NCBI RefSeq assembly: GCF_021768455.1
Contig: NZ_JAIZVX010000004.1
Span: forward strand, 1-59,017
Reading direction: 5' to 3'
Length of the DNA: 59,017 nt
Origin: Aquabacterium sp.
GTDB lineage: Bacteria; Pseudomonadota; Gammaproteobacteria; Burkholderiales; Burkholderiaceae_C
Part shown: positions 1 through 8,926 of the stretch, one piece after another
How the letters are laid out: every line of letters starts with the position of its first letter
Numbering within the stretch: position 1 is the stretch's first letter
Position numbers and translations under genes: made by a program
Notes under the pieces: generated by a model
The model's database searches: none
Seen by the model: only the letters and a program-made list of their open reading frames with translations
What the model was told of the DNA's origin: nothing

Positions 1-138
1 TGATACGCAACAGCCTGGGGCCACCGAACTGGGCAGACCCTCGATGCACCGCAGATGGGGTGATGTCATCCGACCGACACGCGAGCGTGGGGTGCCAGCC
101 ACTACACTCGAGGCTTCCTGCTCACCCCTGTTGTCTGA

Positions 139-765
139 ATGATGCTTGCCAGCCTTGACCCCATCGTGCTGTGTGCCCTCGGGGCTGTGATCGCCTACCT
201 GATCGGGTCGCTCTCCTTTGCCGTCATCGTCAGCCGCCTGTTCGGCCTGGCCGACCCGCGCAGCTACGGCTCCGGCAACCCCGGCGCCACCAACGTGCTG
301 CGCTCGGGCAACAAGGCCGCCGCCATCCTCACCCTGGTGTTCGATGCCTTGAAGGGCTACGTGCCTGTGGCCCTGGCTGTGCACGCGGGCCTGCCGCTCA
401 CGGTGGTCACGGCCATCGGCCTGGGCGCCTTCCTGGGACACCTCTGGCCCATCTTCTTCAAGTTCGAAGGCGGCAAGGGCGTGGCCACAGCCGCCGGTGT
501 CCTGCTGGGTTTTTCGGGCGCGCTGGGTGGCCTGGTGCTACTCGTGTGGCTGGCCATGGCCGTGCTGTTCCGCTACTCTTCCCTGGCCGCGCTCACGGCC
601 TCGCTCGCCGCGCCAGTGATCCAGTATCTGGGCTGGGGCGCCAGCGTCATGACGGCGGGCGTGGTCGTGATGAGCGCACTGCTGATCTGGCGCCATGAGG
701 CCAACATCCGCAAGCTGCTGGCCGGCAAGGAAAGCAAGCTCGGACAGAAGGCCGCGCCGAAATGA
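139..765 (+). CDS. plsY: Glycerol-3-phosphate acyltransferase PlsY
   Basis: Inner-membrane enzyme that moves the acyl group from acyl-phosphate to glycerol-3-phosphate, the first step of phospholipid synthesis in the PlsX/PlsY route. The 208-residue length is normal. The three conserved cytoplasmic motifs are visible: SYGSGNPGATNVLR at about 42-55, HLWPIFFKFEGGKG at about 101-114 and RHEANIRKLLAGKESKLG at about 185-202. Several hydrophobic segments lie between them. Two ATG codons stand in tandem at the start; no strong Shine-Dalgarno is seen. The TGA stop overlaps the ATG of the next gene (ATGA), so the glutaredoxin-like gene is probably translationally coupled. Confidence 0.95.
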   Translation: MMLASLDPIVLCALGAVIAYLIGSLSFAVIVSRLFGLADPRSYGSGNPGATNVLRSGNKAAAILTLVFDALKGYVPVALAVHAGLPLTVVTAIGLGAFLGHLWPIFFKFEGGKGVATAAGVLLGFSGALGGLVLLVWLAMAVLFRYSSLAALTASLAAPVIQYLGWGASVMTAGVVVMSALLIWRHEANIRKLLAGKESKLGQKAAPK

Positions 766-1154
766 AGGATGCCCCCGGCCGTGCGAGCTGGCTCAGCCTG
801 GTGCTGCTGATCGCGCTGGTGCTGGGGGCTTCCAAAGGCTGGGCATGGTGGCAAGACCGCCAGATCGGCACTGCCCTGCGAACGCTGGCGCGCCCCGGTG
901 ACATCCGGATCTTCACGACCGACACCTGCTTCTACTGCGCTCAGGCCCGAGCCTGGCTGGCCTTGCAGGCCGTGCCCTGGCAGGAGTGCAATGTCGACCG
1001 CGACAGCCGCTGCCTGCAGGCCTTCCAGGCCCAGGGTGCGCCGGGCGTGCCTTTGGTTCAGGCCCGCGGCCAATGGCAACTGGGATTCGACAAGAACTGG
1101 CTGCTGGCGACGCTTCAGTCCAGCCCCAACCGGCCCAGCTCTCCCCTGCCCTGA
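762..1154 (+). CDS. Membrane-anchored glutaredoxin-like protein
   Basis: A 130-residue protein with one N-terminal membrane segment (about residues 9-28) followed by a short thioredoxin-fold domain. The redox motif is C56-F-Y-C59 inside FTTDTCFYCAQARAWL, and a GVP cis-proline motif (about 95-97) sits where glutaredoxins bind substrate. It most likely faces the periplasm as a small thiol-disulfide protein, but the partner is unknown. It overlaps plsY by four bases, and its 3' end overlaps the convergent yciO gene by 40 bases. Family assignment is clear, function is inferred. Confidence 0.8.
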   Translation: MKDAPGRASWLSLVLLIALVLGASKGWAWWQDRQIGTALRTLARPGDIRIFTTDTCFYCAQARAWLALQAVPWQECNVDRDSRCLQAFQAQGAPGVPLVQARGQWQLGFDKNWLLATLQSSPNRPSSPLP

Positions 1155-1741
1155 CGCAACACCGCGGCGCCCCCCTGGCTCATGTCGATCACGGTCGTGG
1201 GCGACATCGGGCAGGCACCTGCATCGACGATGGCATCGAGCCGCGCCCCCAGGGCATCCTGGATGTCCTGCGCGTCGTTCAGGGGGTCTTGCTCACCGGG
1301 CAGGATCAGGGTGGTCGCCAGCAAAGGCTGCCCCAACACAGACAGCAGCGCCTGGGTCACGGCGTGTTCTGGCACGCGCAGACCGATGGTGCGCCGCGAA
1401 GGGTGAGACAGTCGGCGCGGGACCTCTTTGGTGGCGTCGAGGATGAAGGTGTAGGGACCTGGGGTGCCCAGCTTCAGCAGCCGGTATTGCGCGTTGTCGA
1501 CCCGCGCATAGCTGGCCAACTCGGACAGATCCCGGCACAGCAGCGTGAGGTGATGGCGCTCGTCGACCTCCCGCAGCCGGCGCAACCTGTCGGCCGCGGC
1601 CTTGTCGTCAAGGCGGCACACCAGGGCATAACTGGAATCGGTCGGCAGGGCCACGACCCCGCCTTGCTGAAGGATGCCCGCAGCCTGCTTCAAGAGGCGG
1701 GGCTGGGGGTCTTGCGGGTGGACTTCGTAGATCAGGGCCAT
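1115..1741 (-). CDS. yciO: YciO-type Sua5/YrdC family protein
   Basis: A 208-residue YrdC-like domain protein. The sequence follows the E. coli YciO branch rather than TsaC: the loop reads PTDSSYAL, then LTLLCRDLSEL, TPGPYTFIL and KEVPRRL. The KxR motif typical of TsaC enzymes is replaced by ERHH, so it is probably not the main threonylcarbamoyl-AMP synthase for tRNA t6A. It lies 47 bases downstream of the PHP-domain gene, the same pairing as yciV(rnm)-yciO in E. coli. The biochemical role of YciO is uncertain; its genomic partnership suggests RNA metabolism. Confidence 0.85.
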   Translation of the reverse strand: MALIYEVHPQDPQPRLLKQAAGILQQGGVVALPTDSSYALVCRLDDKAAADRLRRLREVDERHHLTLLCRDLSELASYARVDNAQYRLLKLGTPGPYTFILDATKEVPRRLSHPSRRTIGLRVPEHAVTQALLSVLGQPLLATTLILPGEQDPLNDAQDIQDALGARLDAIVDAGACPMSPTTVIDMSQGGAAVLRQGRGELGRLGLD

Positions 1742-1788
1742 AGCCCGCTAGCCTAGCGCGGATTCACCGCTGCCACACACAACACCCG

Positions 1789-2637
1789 TCAAGCACGAAC
1801 GATGCGCTCGCTCAAGGCTTCCCAGACGGGCGTGAGCTTGCCAGGCAGATCGGGCAAAGTGCCCAGATCGGTGTGGCTCTCGGACGGGTCGTGGAAATCG
1901 GAGCCACGGGACGCGAGCAGGTCGAACTCGATGGCGAGGTCGGCGTACTTGGCGTACTCGGCCACGGTGTGGCTGCCAGTCACGACTTCGACGCCACGGC
2001 CACCATGACCCTTGAATTCCGTGAAGAGCGCGTATTCCTCGTTGGGCGTGAAGTCGTAGCGGCCTGGGTGGGCCACGACGGCGATGCCACCGGCCTCGGT
2101 GATCCAGCGCACGGCATCGGCCAATTTGGCCCAGCGGTGCTCGACAAAACCCGGCTTGCCTTCGGTGAGGTAACGGCGGAAGACCTCGTGCGGCTCGGCG
2201 CAGACGCCGATTTCCACCATGTAGCGCGCAAAGTGGGTGCGTGAGATCAGGTCGGGGTTGCCCACGTACTTGAGCGCTCCCTCAAAGGCGTTGGGGATGC
2301 CGACACGGGCCAGGTCGGCGGCCATGTCGCGCGCACGCCGTTCGCGGCCACCCCGTGTATCGGCCAGGCCTTGCATCAGCGCGGCGTCGGTGGCATCGAA
2401 GCCCAGGCCCACGATGTGCACCGTCTTGCCCGCAAAGGTGACCGAGATTTCGGACCCCGTCAGATAGCCCATGCCCAGCGCTTGGGCCGCCGCCTGGGCG
2501 CGCGCCTGGCCACCGATCTCGTCGTGATCGGTGAGCGACCAGAGTTCGACGCCATTGCGGTGCGCCCGCGCCGCCACCTCTTCCGGGCTCAAGGTGCCAT
2601 CGGAGACGTTGGAGTGGCAGTGCAGGTCGGCGTTCAT
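1789..2637 (-). CDS. rnm: PHP-domain 5'-3' exoribonuclease / nucleotide phosphatase (Rnm/YciV family)
   Basis: A PHP (polymerase and histidinol phosphatase) metal-dependent phosphoesterase of about 282 residues. Metal-binding motifs are plain: DLHCHSNVSDG at the N-terminus, SLTDHDEIGG, VEHRWAK, VAHPGRYD and GSDFHDP near the C-terminus. In E. coli the homologue (YciV/RnnA/Rnm) removes nucleotides from RNA 5' ends, including 5S rRNA maturation, and hydrolyses 3',5'-bisphosphonucleotides. The start chosen is the ATG at 2637 that begins MNADLHCHS; another ATG three codons upstream (2646) is possible and neither has a strong ribosome-binding site. It forms a pair with yciO. Confidence 0.88.
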   Translation of the reverse strand: MNADLHCHSNVSDGTLSPEEVAARAHRNGVELWSLTDHDEIGGQARAQAAAQALGMGYLTGSEISVTFAGKTVHIVGLGFDATDAALMQGLADTRGGRERRARDMAADLARVGIPNAFEGALKYVGNPDLISRTHFARYMVEIGVCAEPHEVFRRYLTEGKPGFVEHRWAKLADAVRWITEAGGIAVVAHPGRYDFTPNEEYALFTEFKGHGGRGVEVVTGSHTVAEYAKYADLAIEFDLLASRGSDFHDPSESHTDLGTLPDLPGKLTPVWEALSERIVRA

Positions 2638-2714
2638 CAGGTGCATGGTAAGGGCGAAAACCAAGGTGATCCCATGCTATCGGAGCACGGATGGCCCTGG
2701 CCGCCGCGTTGTCA

Positions 2715-3146
2715 TCAGGCCCAGCGCGGGGTGGGACGGTTCCAGGCCTGCAGGCAGCCCAGGGTCAGTTCACGCACCAGCTGCTCGTTGACGGGCTGGC
2801 GGTAGCGGGTCTTGATGTGGCGCATGCCCTTGCCGGCGCCTTCGAGTTCAGGGAACTCCTTGACCAGCATGACGCCGTTGAAGATCTGCAGGTGCGCGTG
2901 CATCTTGTAGAGCACGATGGCCATCACGTTGTCGTTGTCGTTCATGAAGCAGAGGTTGCCCCATTTGACTTCGGGCCGCAGGTGAGGCGCGACCGACAAA
3001 ATGGCCTTGTGGATCACCTGGGCGGTGTCACGTTGCTCGGGTCGGACGCTGTCGTAAAACGCATTGACCAGGGCGGGAGACTGAAGCGGACGGCGCATGG
3101 GGGAAAAGCCTGGCAAAAAATCGTGGAAAAACGCTGTGGTGTGCAT
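2715..3146 (-). CDS. DUF1801 domain protein
   Basis: A 143-residue soluble protein of the YdhG/DUF1801 type: a small alpha-beta domain with the motif PEVKWGNLCF and a C-terminal RHIKTRY segment. No enzymatic function is known for the family. The upstream ATG at 3146 is preferred because a very strong purine-rich site (GGGAGGGGGTGG) stands immediately in front of it; an internal ATG at 3098 would remove 16 residues. It is transcribed alone, with 239 bases between it and the end of dcd. Confidence 0.7.
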   Translation of the reverse strand: MHTTAFFHDFLPGFSPMRRPLQSPALVNAFYDSVRPEQRDTAQVIHKAILSVAPHLRPEVKWGNLCFMNDNDNVMAIVLYKMHAHLQIFNGVMLVKEFPELEGAGKGMRHIKTRYRQPVNEQLVRELTLGCLQAWNRPTPRWA

Positions 3147-3302
3147 CCACCCCCTCCCTGAAGCGCTGGGCGCTCCAGGGCGAACACACAGCCCGACTGG
3201 CCGCCGTCACATCCCTTGTTTCATTCTTGTCGCGGCGCGACCTGCTGGATCACAGGCCGGCAAGGGTTTGTCGGCAACCCGCCGCCCAGATGGGTACCGG
3301 AG

Positions 3303-3321
3303 GTTACACGGCAATTGTAAC
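3303..3321. promoter_or_regulatory. Inverted repeat upstream of the DUF1801 gene
   Basis: GTTACA, seven bases, TGTAAC: a perfect 6+6 inverted repeat about 155 bases in front of the DUF1801 start. On the minus strand the right arm overlaps TACAAT, a good -10-like hexamer, so it could be an operator over a promoter. The regulator is unknown. Confidence 0.35.
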
Positions 3322-3385
3322 GTTGCGTAATCGCTCGACTCATCCTCGATATGGGTGGATCACCCACCTTATCGACGGGATCGCT

Positions 3386-3955
3386 TCAGGTTTTAGGCAG
3401 GGTCACACCCGTCTGCCCCTGGTATTTGCCACCTCGGTCACGGTAACTCGTTTCGCAGACCTCGTCGCTCTCGAAGAACAGCACCTGGGCGCAGCCCTCA
3501 CCCGCGTAGATCTTGGCGGGCAGCGGCGTGGTGTTGCTGAACTCCAGCGTGACGTAGCCCTCCCACTCGGGCTCGAACGGCGTCACGTTGACGATGATGC
3601 CGCAGCGGGCATAGGTGCTCTTGCCCAGGCAGATGGTCAGCACATTGCGCGGGATGCGGAAATACTCGACGGTGCGGGCCAGCGCAAAGCTGTTGGGCGG
3701 GATGATGCAGACGTCGCTGTTGATGTCGACGAAGCTCTTTTCGTCGAAGTTCTTCGGGTCGACCACCGAGCTGTAGACGTTGGTGAAGACCTTGAATTCG
3801 GGGGCGCAACGGATGTCGTAGCCGTAGCTCGACGTGCCGTAGCTGACGATTTTCTGACCGGACGCCGACTGGCGGATCTGACCGGGCTCGAAAGGCTCGA
3901 TCATGCCGTGCTCTTCGGCCATGCGGCGGATCCAACGGTCTGACTTGATGCTCAT
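3386..3955 (-). CDS. dcd: dCTP deaminase
   Basis: Deaminates dCTP to dUTP, feeding thymidylate synthesis. The 189-residue product has the family's usual length. The signature GKSTYARCG lies at about 111-119 and the catalytic glutamate is E138 in VTLEFSNT, the same number as in E. coli Dcd. The open frame continues upstream to 5062, but the true start is the ATG at 3955, preceded by AGGAG at good spacing and beginning MSIKSDRW. It is divergent from ybiB across 153 bases. Confidence 0.95.
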   Translation of the reverse strand: MSIKSDRWIRRMAEEHGMIEPFEPGQIRQSASGQKIVSYGTSSYGYDIRCAPEFKVFTNVYSSVVDPKNFDEKSFVDINSDVCIIPPNSFALARTVEYFRIPRNVLTICLGKSTYARCGIIVNVTPFEPEWEGYVTLEFSNTTPLPAKIYAGEGCAQVLFFESDEVCETSYRDRGGKYQGQTGVTLPKT

Positions 3956-4108
3956 GGGGACTCCTGTGCTTGCAGGCGTGATTGTCTCCGATCGGAGGCG
4001 CTCGCTGCGGGCCGCAGCGTGAAGCCGATGCAAAGCGCAGTGCCCGACCCAGGTACCTGGCGGCGCAAGCCTGCGCCCCGATAATGGGCCGACACGCAAA
4101 GAGACACC

Positions 4109-5059
4109 ATGAGCATCGCTGCCTACATCAAAGAAATCGGCCGGGGCAAGGACGGCGCCCGCGCCCTGAGCACGCCACAGGCCCACGATCTGCTGAGTCA
4201 GGTCTTGGCTGGCCAGGTGACCGACTTGGAACTGGGTGCCTTTTGCCTGGCCATGCGCATCAAGGGCGAAACGCCCGAAGAACTCGACGGCTTCGTGCAG
4301 GCCACCCTGGCCCACTGCCTGACGCTGGCCGACGCCGCGGCGGCAGCGCCGGGTGGCATCGTGGTGCTGCCCAGCTACAACGGGGCGCGCAAGCTGCCCA
4401 ACCTGACGGCCCTGCTGGCCGAACTGCTCGCCCGGCGCGGTGTGGCCGTGCTGGTGCATGGCCCGGCGACCGACCCGACCCGCGTGACCACGGCGCAAGT
4501 GAGCCAGGCAATGGGCTGGACGCCCGTGAGCGACGCCCCCTCTCTGCGCGCCACCTGGGCGGCAGGCCGCCCCGCCTTCATCGACATCGCCACGCTGAGC
4601 CCTGCCCTGGCCCGGCTGCTGGCCGTGCGCTGGACCATCGGCCTGCGCAACCCGGGGCACACGGTGGCCAAGCTGCTGGACCCGTTTGCCGCCCTGCCCG
4701 TGCCCAGCGTGCGCGTGGTCAACCACACCCACCCGGAATACGCCCACTCGCTGACCGGCTACCTGAGCCTGGTCGAGGCCGATGCGCTGCTGATGCGCGG
4801 CACCGAGGGCGAGCCCGTGGCGGACGCACGGCGTCAGCCCCGTTTCGAGGTGTTCATCAGGGGGCAACGCGAAGCCGACCTGAGCCGTGCCCCGGAAGAA
4901 GGCGTGCTGACCGCGCTGCCCGAGTTGCCCGGCGGATTCGATGCCGAGACCACGGCTGACTGGATTCGCGCGATACTGGCAGGACAACAGCCGGTGCCTC
5001 CGGCCATCACGGCCCAGGTGGATTGCCTGGTCGCGGCACTGGCGCGCGTGCAAGGCTGA
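4109..5059 (+). CDS. ybiB: DNA-binding protein YbiB (TrpD2, anthranilate phosphoribosyltransferase-like)
   Basis: A 316-residue protein of the TrpD2/YbiB family. It shares the phosphoribosyltransferase class III fold with TrpD but lacks the anthranilate pathway context. The N-terminal helical domain ([15 protein letters not shown], about 7-21) and the later fold with [11 protein letters not shown] are typical. E. coli YbiB binds nucleic acid without sequence preference and is LexA-linked. The gene stands alone between the divergent dcd and the convergent oxidoreductase gene. It was called from overall similarity; no catalytic role is claimed. Confidence 0.85.
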   Translation: MSIAAYIKEIGRGKDGARALSTPQAHDLLSQVLAGQVTDLELGAFCLAMRIKGETPEELDGFVQATLAHCLTLADAAAAAPGGIVVLPSYNGARKLPNLTALLAELLARRGVAVLVHGPATDPTRVTTAQVSQAMGWTPVSDAPSLRATWAAGRPAFIDIATLSPALARLLAVRWTIGLRNPGHTVAKLLDPFAALPVPSVRVVNHTHPEYAHSLTGYLSLVEADALLMRGTEGEPVADARRQPRFEVFIRGQREADLSRAPEEGVLTALPELPGGFDAETTADWIRAILAGQQPVPPAITAQVDCLVAALARVQG

Positions 5060-5092
5060 CACGGCCTGCGGCCAGGCGCGCAGGCCGGGGCG

Positions 5093-8000
5093 TCAGCATC
5101 CGGTCTCGGTCTCGGTCTCGGTCTCGGCGGGCTGCATACCTTTGCTGGCGGCCCGGGCGGCCAGTTCGCCTTGCGTGAGGAGCCTGGCCCACTCGGCCTG
5201 GGCCTCCTGCACCTTGGCGCGCCGCACCGGGCCATAACCTTTGATCCGTTCGGGCACGGCGGCCACCTGGCAGGCCCATTCCAGCCTGCTTGCCGTGAGA
5301 CCCTGACACAGCCGTCTGACCAGATCCGTGTACTGCGCCAGCAGGGCGCGGTCTTCCCGGCGGTCGGCCGTCCAGCCCAGGGGGTCGTACCAGTGGCCGC
5401 GCAGGCGCTTGCCGAGAGGCAGCAGTCGCAGCAGGACCTGCCACCAGGGTCCAAAAGCATGTTTGCGGGGACGTGGCTGGCCGCGCACATCGTGGCCCGC
5501 ACCCAGGCTGCCCAGCCAGGGCGGGGCAAGATGGAAGCTCATCTGCCAGTCTCCCTCGAACTGCGACTGGATCTGCTCGCGGAAAGCCGGCGCGGTGAGC
5601 AGGCGGGCCACCTCGTACTCGTCCTTGTAGGCCATGAGGCGGAAGAGCTCACGGGCAACCGTCAGGCTCAGGCGATGACCACCCAAGGGGGCCTCGGCGG
5701 CGGTGACCTGCGCCACGAGCTGACGGTAACGCTCGGCCCAGGCTTCGTCCTGGTATGCAGTGAGGAAAGCGGCGCGGTGGGAGACGGTGGCCAGCAGGGC
5801 ATCGGCCGAGTCCGCCGCTCCTGGCGCACCGGATTTTGAACGCCCCAACCATGCGACCTTTTGTGGCGGCACCATCAGGCGGGCCAGGCCAAGCGGGTCT
5901 TGTGCGGCGCGCCGCCCCCAGTCGAACGCGGCCAGGTTCTTCTCGACCTGCACGCCATTGAGTTCGATGGCGCGGGTGAGCGAGGCCAGGCTCAGGGGCA
6001 GCCAGCCCAGCTGCCAGGCGCAGCCCAGCATCAGCGGGTTCGCGTAAATGGCGTCGCCCAGAAAATGCTCGGCCACGGCCACGGCATCCAGCCGACGCAG
6101 GGCCTCCTGGCCCACGGCGTGGGCCAGGGCCTCGTCGCAGCTCGCGGCGGGGAACTGCCAGCCCGGGTTCTGCACCAGGGCCGCCGTGGGCGTGTGGTGG
6201 GTGTTGAGCACGACGTGGGTGCGCCCGGACTGCATCACCGACAGCGTGGGGCCCTGGGCGGCCACGATGGGATCGCAGGCCATGACCAGATCGGCCTCGG
6301 CCACACCCACCTTGGTGGTGAAGATGGCCTCTCGGGTGTGCGCGATCTGGACGTGGCTCCAGGTGGCTCCCCCCTTTTGCGCCAGCCCGGCCGACTCCTG
6401 CGTGACCACGCCTTTGCCCTCGAGGTGGGCCGCCATGCCCAGCAACTGGCCGATGGTGATGACACCCGTGCCGCCGATGCCGGCCACCACGATGCCGTAG
6501 GCCCGGGTGGCGTCGGGCAAGGTCGGCTCGCTCAAAGGCGGCAGCTGTTCGTGCCCGACCACGCCCTTGCGAGGCTGCGGTGCCTTGAGCCGCCCACCTT
6601 CGATGGTGACCAGGCTGGGACAGAAGCCCTTGATGCAGGAGAGGTCCTGGTTGCAGCTGCTCTGGTTGATGCGGCGCTTGCGACCCAGTTCGGTCTCGAC
6701 CGTTTCGACGCTCAGGCAGTTGGACTGCACGGCGCAATCCCCGCAGCCCTCGCAGGCCAACTCGTTGATGACAACGCGGCGTGCCTCCGGGGCCAGGGTG
6801 CCGCGCTTGCGACGGCGGCGCTTTTCGGTGGCGCAGGTCTGCTCGTAAATGAGGGCGGTGCAGCCGGGTGTGGCCCGCAGGCTGCGCTGCACGGCGTCGA
6901 GCTCGTCGCGGTGGTGCACGCTCACCCCTGACGCAAGCCCTTCGTGGAAACGCCAACGCTCGGGCTGGTCGCTGACCACGGCGATGCGGCGCACACCTTC
7001 TGCGTCGAGCTCTCGGGTCATGGCCGGCACAGGGAGGTTGCCGTCCACTGGTTGGCCGCCGGTCATGGCCACGGCGTCGTTGTAGAGGATCTTGTAGGTG
7101 ATGTTGACGCCGGCGGCGATGGCCTGGCGGATCGCGAGCAGGCCCGAATGGAAGTAGGTGCCGTCTCCCAGGTTGACAAAAACGTGCTGCTCGTCGGTGA
7201 ACGGTGCCTGCCCCACCCAGGCCACGCCCTCGCCGCCCATCTGGGTGACGTTGGCGGTCTGCCGGTCCATCCACTGCGCCATGTAATGGCAACCGATGCC
7301 GGCCAGAGCCCGTGAGCCCTCGGGCACCCGAGTGGAGGTGTTGTGGGGGCAGCCGCTGCAGAACCAGGGTGGGCGCTCCGGGCCCGCGCCCTGCCCTGCC
7401 AGTTCGCGCTCCTTGGCTTCGATGACGCGCAGGCGCTGGGCCACGCGTTCGCGCAAGGCGGGCTCCACCTTGGTCAAGAGGCCCAGCTTGTCCAGCCGCT
7501 GGGCCACGGCCTTGGCGATCAGGGCAGGATTGAGATCGGCCTTGGCGCGCAGCAACCAGCCTTCGGCCGGGTTGGGCATGGACCACTCGCCACCGGTGAA
7601 GTCACCTTCTGGCTCGCTGAACTTGCCCAGCACGTTCGGGCGGACGTCTTCGCGCCAGTTGTAGAGCTCCTCCTTGAGCTGGTATTCGATCATCTGGCGC
7701 TTTTCTTCCACCACCAGGATCTCCTGCAGGCCGGTGGCAAAGGCGCGGGTGATGCTGGCCTCCAGCGGCCAGACCACGGCCACCTTGTGCACGCGCAGGC
7801 CGATGCGGGCACAGGCTTCGTCGTCCAGGCCCAGGTCATGCAGTGCCTGACGCAGGTCGTTGTAGGCCTTGCCGCTGGCGATCAGCCCCAGTCGGGCATG
7901 GGGGCTGTCGATCACCGTGCGGTTGAGCCGGTTGGCGCGCACATAGGCCAGGGCGGCGTACCACTTGTGGTCCATCAGCCTGGCTTCCTGCGCCAAAGGC

Positions 8001-8755
8001 GAATCGGGCCAACGGATGTGCAGACCGCCTTCGGGCATGACCACGTCATCGGGCAGGACGATGCGCACCCGTTCAGGGTCGACACAGACCGAACTGGCGG
8101 ACTCCACCACCTCCTGGATGGTCTTGAGTCCCGCCCACAGACCGGCGTAGCGACTGAGTGCGAAGGCATGCAGGCCCAGATCGAGGATCTCCTGCACATT
8201 GCTCGGGAAGAACACCGGCAGGCCACAGGCCTTGAAGATGTGGTCGCTCTGGTGGGCCACCGATGAGCTTTTGGCCACATGGTCGTCACCCGCCACGGCC
8301 ACCACGCCACCGTGGCGCGAGGTGCCGGCCATGTTCGCGTGCTTGAAGACGTCGCTGCAGCGGTCGACACCAGGGCCCTTGCCATACCAGAGCCCGAAGA
8401 CGCCATCGAAGCGATGTGGCCCAGGGGTGAGTGCCAGTTGCTGCGTGCCCCACACGGCGGTGGCGCCCAGCTCTTCGTTCACGCCGGGCTGGAAGACGAT
8501 GTCGTGCTGCTTCAGGTGGGCCTTGGCCTGCCACAGAGCCTGGTCGTAGCCCCCCAGGGGCGAGCCCCGGTAGCCGCTGATGAACCCGGCCGTGTGCAGA
8601 CCGGCCATCGCATCGCGGGTTTGCTGCAGCATGGGCAGGCGCACCAGGGCCTGCACCCCGCTCATGAAAGCGTGGCCGCGCTCGAGCGCGTATTTGTCGT
8701 CCAGTGTCAGGCTGGACAGGGCCTTCAGCACATCGGCAGGCAGGGGCGCGTTCAT
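5093..8755 (-). CDS. Indolepyruvate:ferredoxin oxidoreductase, fused subunits
   Basis: A 1220-residue enzyme of the 2-oxoacid:acceptor oxidoreductase family, expected to convert aryl pyruvates to acyl-CoA with reduction of ferredoxin in aromatic amino-acid breakdown. Domains in order: N-terminal alpha region with GYRGSPLGGYDQ (about 60-75), thiamine-diphosphate region with NLGDGTYFHSGL (about 520), a cysteine-rich iron-sulfur segment CEGCGDCAVQSNC ... CNQDLSCIKGFC (about 667-715), then the gamma-type domain with GIGGTGVITIGQLLG. ATG at 8755 is chosen because AAGGAGG lies six bases upstream; a GTG directly before it is too close. The C-terminus ends in a glutamate-threonine repeat encoded by a hexanucleotide repeat. 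Confidence 0.93.
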   Translation of the reverse strand: MNAPLPADVLKALSSLTLDDKYALERGHAFMSGVQALVRLPMLQQTRDAMAGLHTAGFISGYRGSPLGGYDQALWQAKAHLKQHDIVFQPGVNEELGATAVWGTQQLALTPGPHRFDGVFGLWYGKGPGVDRCSDVFKHANMAGTSRHGGVVAVAGDDHVAKSSSVAHQSDHIFKACGLPVFFPSNVQEILDLGLHAFALSRYAGLWAGLKTIQEVVESASSVCVDPERVRIVLPDDVVMPEGGLHIRWPDSPLAQEARLMDHKWYAALAYVRANRLNRTVIDSPHARLGLIASGKAYNDLRQALHDLGLDDEACARIGLRVHKVAVVWPLEASITRAFATGLQEILVVEEKRQMIEYQLKEELYNWREDVRPNVLGKFSEPEGDFTGGEWSMPNPAEGWLLRAKADLNPALIAKAVAQRLDKLGLLTKVEPALRERVAQRLRVIEAKERELAGQGAGPERPPWFCSGCPHNTSTRVPEGSRALAGIGCHYMAQWMDRQTANVTQMGGEGVAWVGQAPFTDEQHVFVNLGDGTYFHSGLLAIRQAIAAGVNITYKILYNDAVAMTGGQPVDGNLPVPAMTRELDAEGVRRIAVVSDQPERWRFHEGLASGVSVHHRDELDAVQRSLRATPGCTALIYEQTCATEKRRRRKRGTLAPEARRVVINELACEGCGDCAVQSNCLSVETVETELGRKRRINQSSCNQDLSCIKGFCPSLVTIEGGRLKAPQPRKGVVGHEQLPPLSEPTLPDATRAYGIVVAGIGGTGVITIGQLLGMAAHLEGKGVVTQESAGLAQKGGATWSHVQIAHTREAIFTTKVGVAEADLVMACDPIVAAQGPTLSVMQSGRTHVVLNTHHTPTAALVQNPGWQFPAASCDEALAHAVGQEALRRLDAVAVAEHFLGDAIYANPLMLGCAWQLGWLPLSLASLTRAIELNGVQVEKNLAAFDWGRRAAQDPLGLARLMVPPQKVAWLGRSKSGAPGAADSADALLATVSHRAAFLTAYQDEAWAERYRQLVAQVTAAEAPLGGHRLSLTVARELFRLMAYKDEYEVARLLTAPAFREQIQSQFEGDWQMSFHLAPPWLGSLGAGHDVRGQPRPRKHAFGPWWQVLLRLLPLGKRLRGHWYDPLGWTADRREDRALLAQYTDLVRRLCQGLTASRLEWACQVAAVPERIKGYGPVRRAKVQEAQAEWARLLTQGELAARAASKGMQPAETETETETGC
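5101..5127. repeat. Hexanucleotide repeat (CGGTCT, about 4.5 copies)
   Basis: Four perfect tandem copies of CGGTCT plus CGG lie just before the stop codon of the oxidoreductase gene. They encode alternating Glu-Thr at the extreme C-terminus. Because the unit is six bases, slippage would change only the tail length and keep the frame. Confidence 0.9.
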
Positions 8756-8926
8756 CACTGGCCTCCTTCGGTCTGCTGCGCCGCGTCAAGCCCGGCAGGC
8801 TCACCGCACAACAGGAACCCGAGACAGGCTCAGTCTAGGCCGATGCCCGCCGTTCGGGTTCCGTGGTTTCACGGAGGCCCGAGCGTGCAATCTTCACGCC
8901 CCACTTCACGCCCCACGCGGGGCACT

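Noticed and set aside
2-142. Open frame running from the window start up to plsY
   Set aside because: No recognisable protein sequence, and both strands were read; nothing supported in bases 1-138.
3956-5062. Upstream in-frame extension of dcd to a 558-residue protein
   Set aside because: It is antisense to ybiB, has no dCTP deaminase homology and the ATG at 3955 has a good ribosome-binding site.
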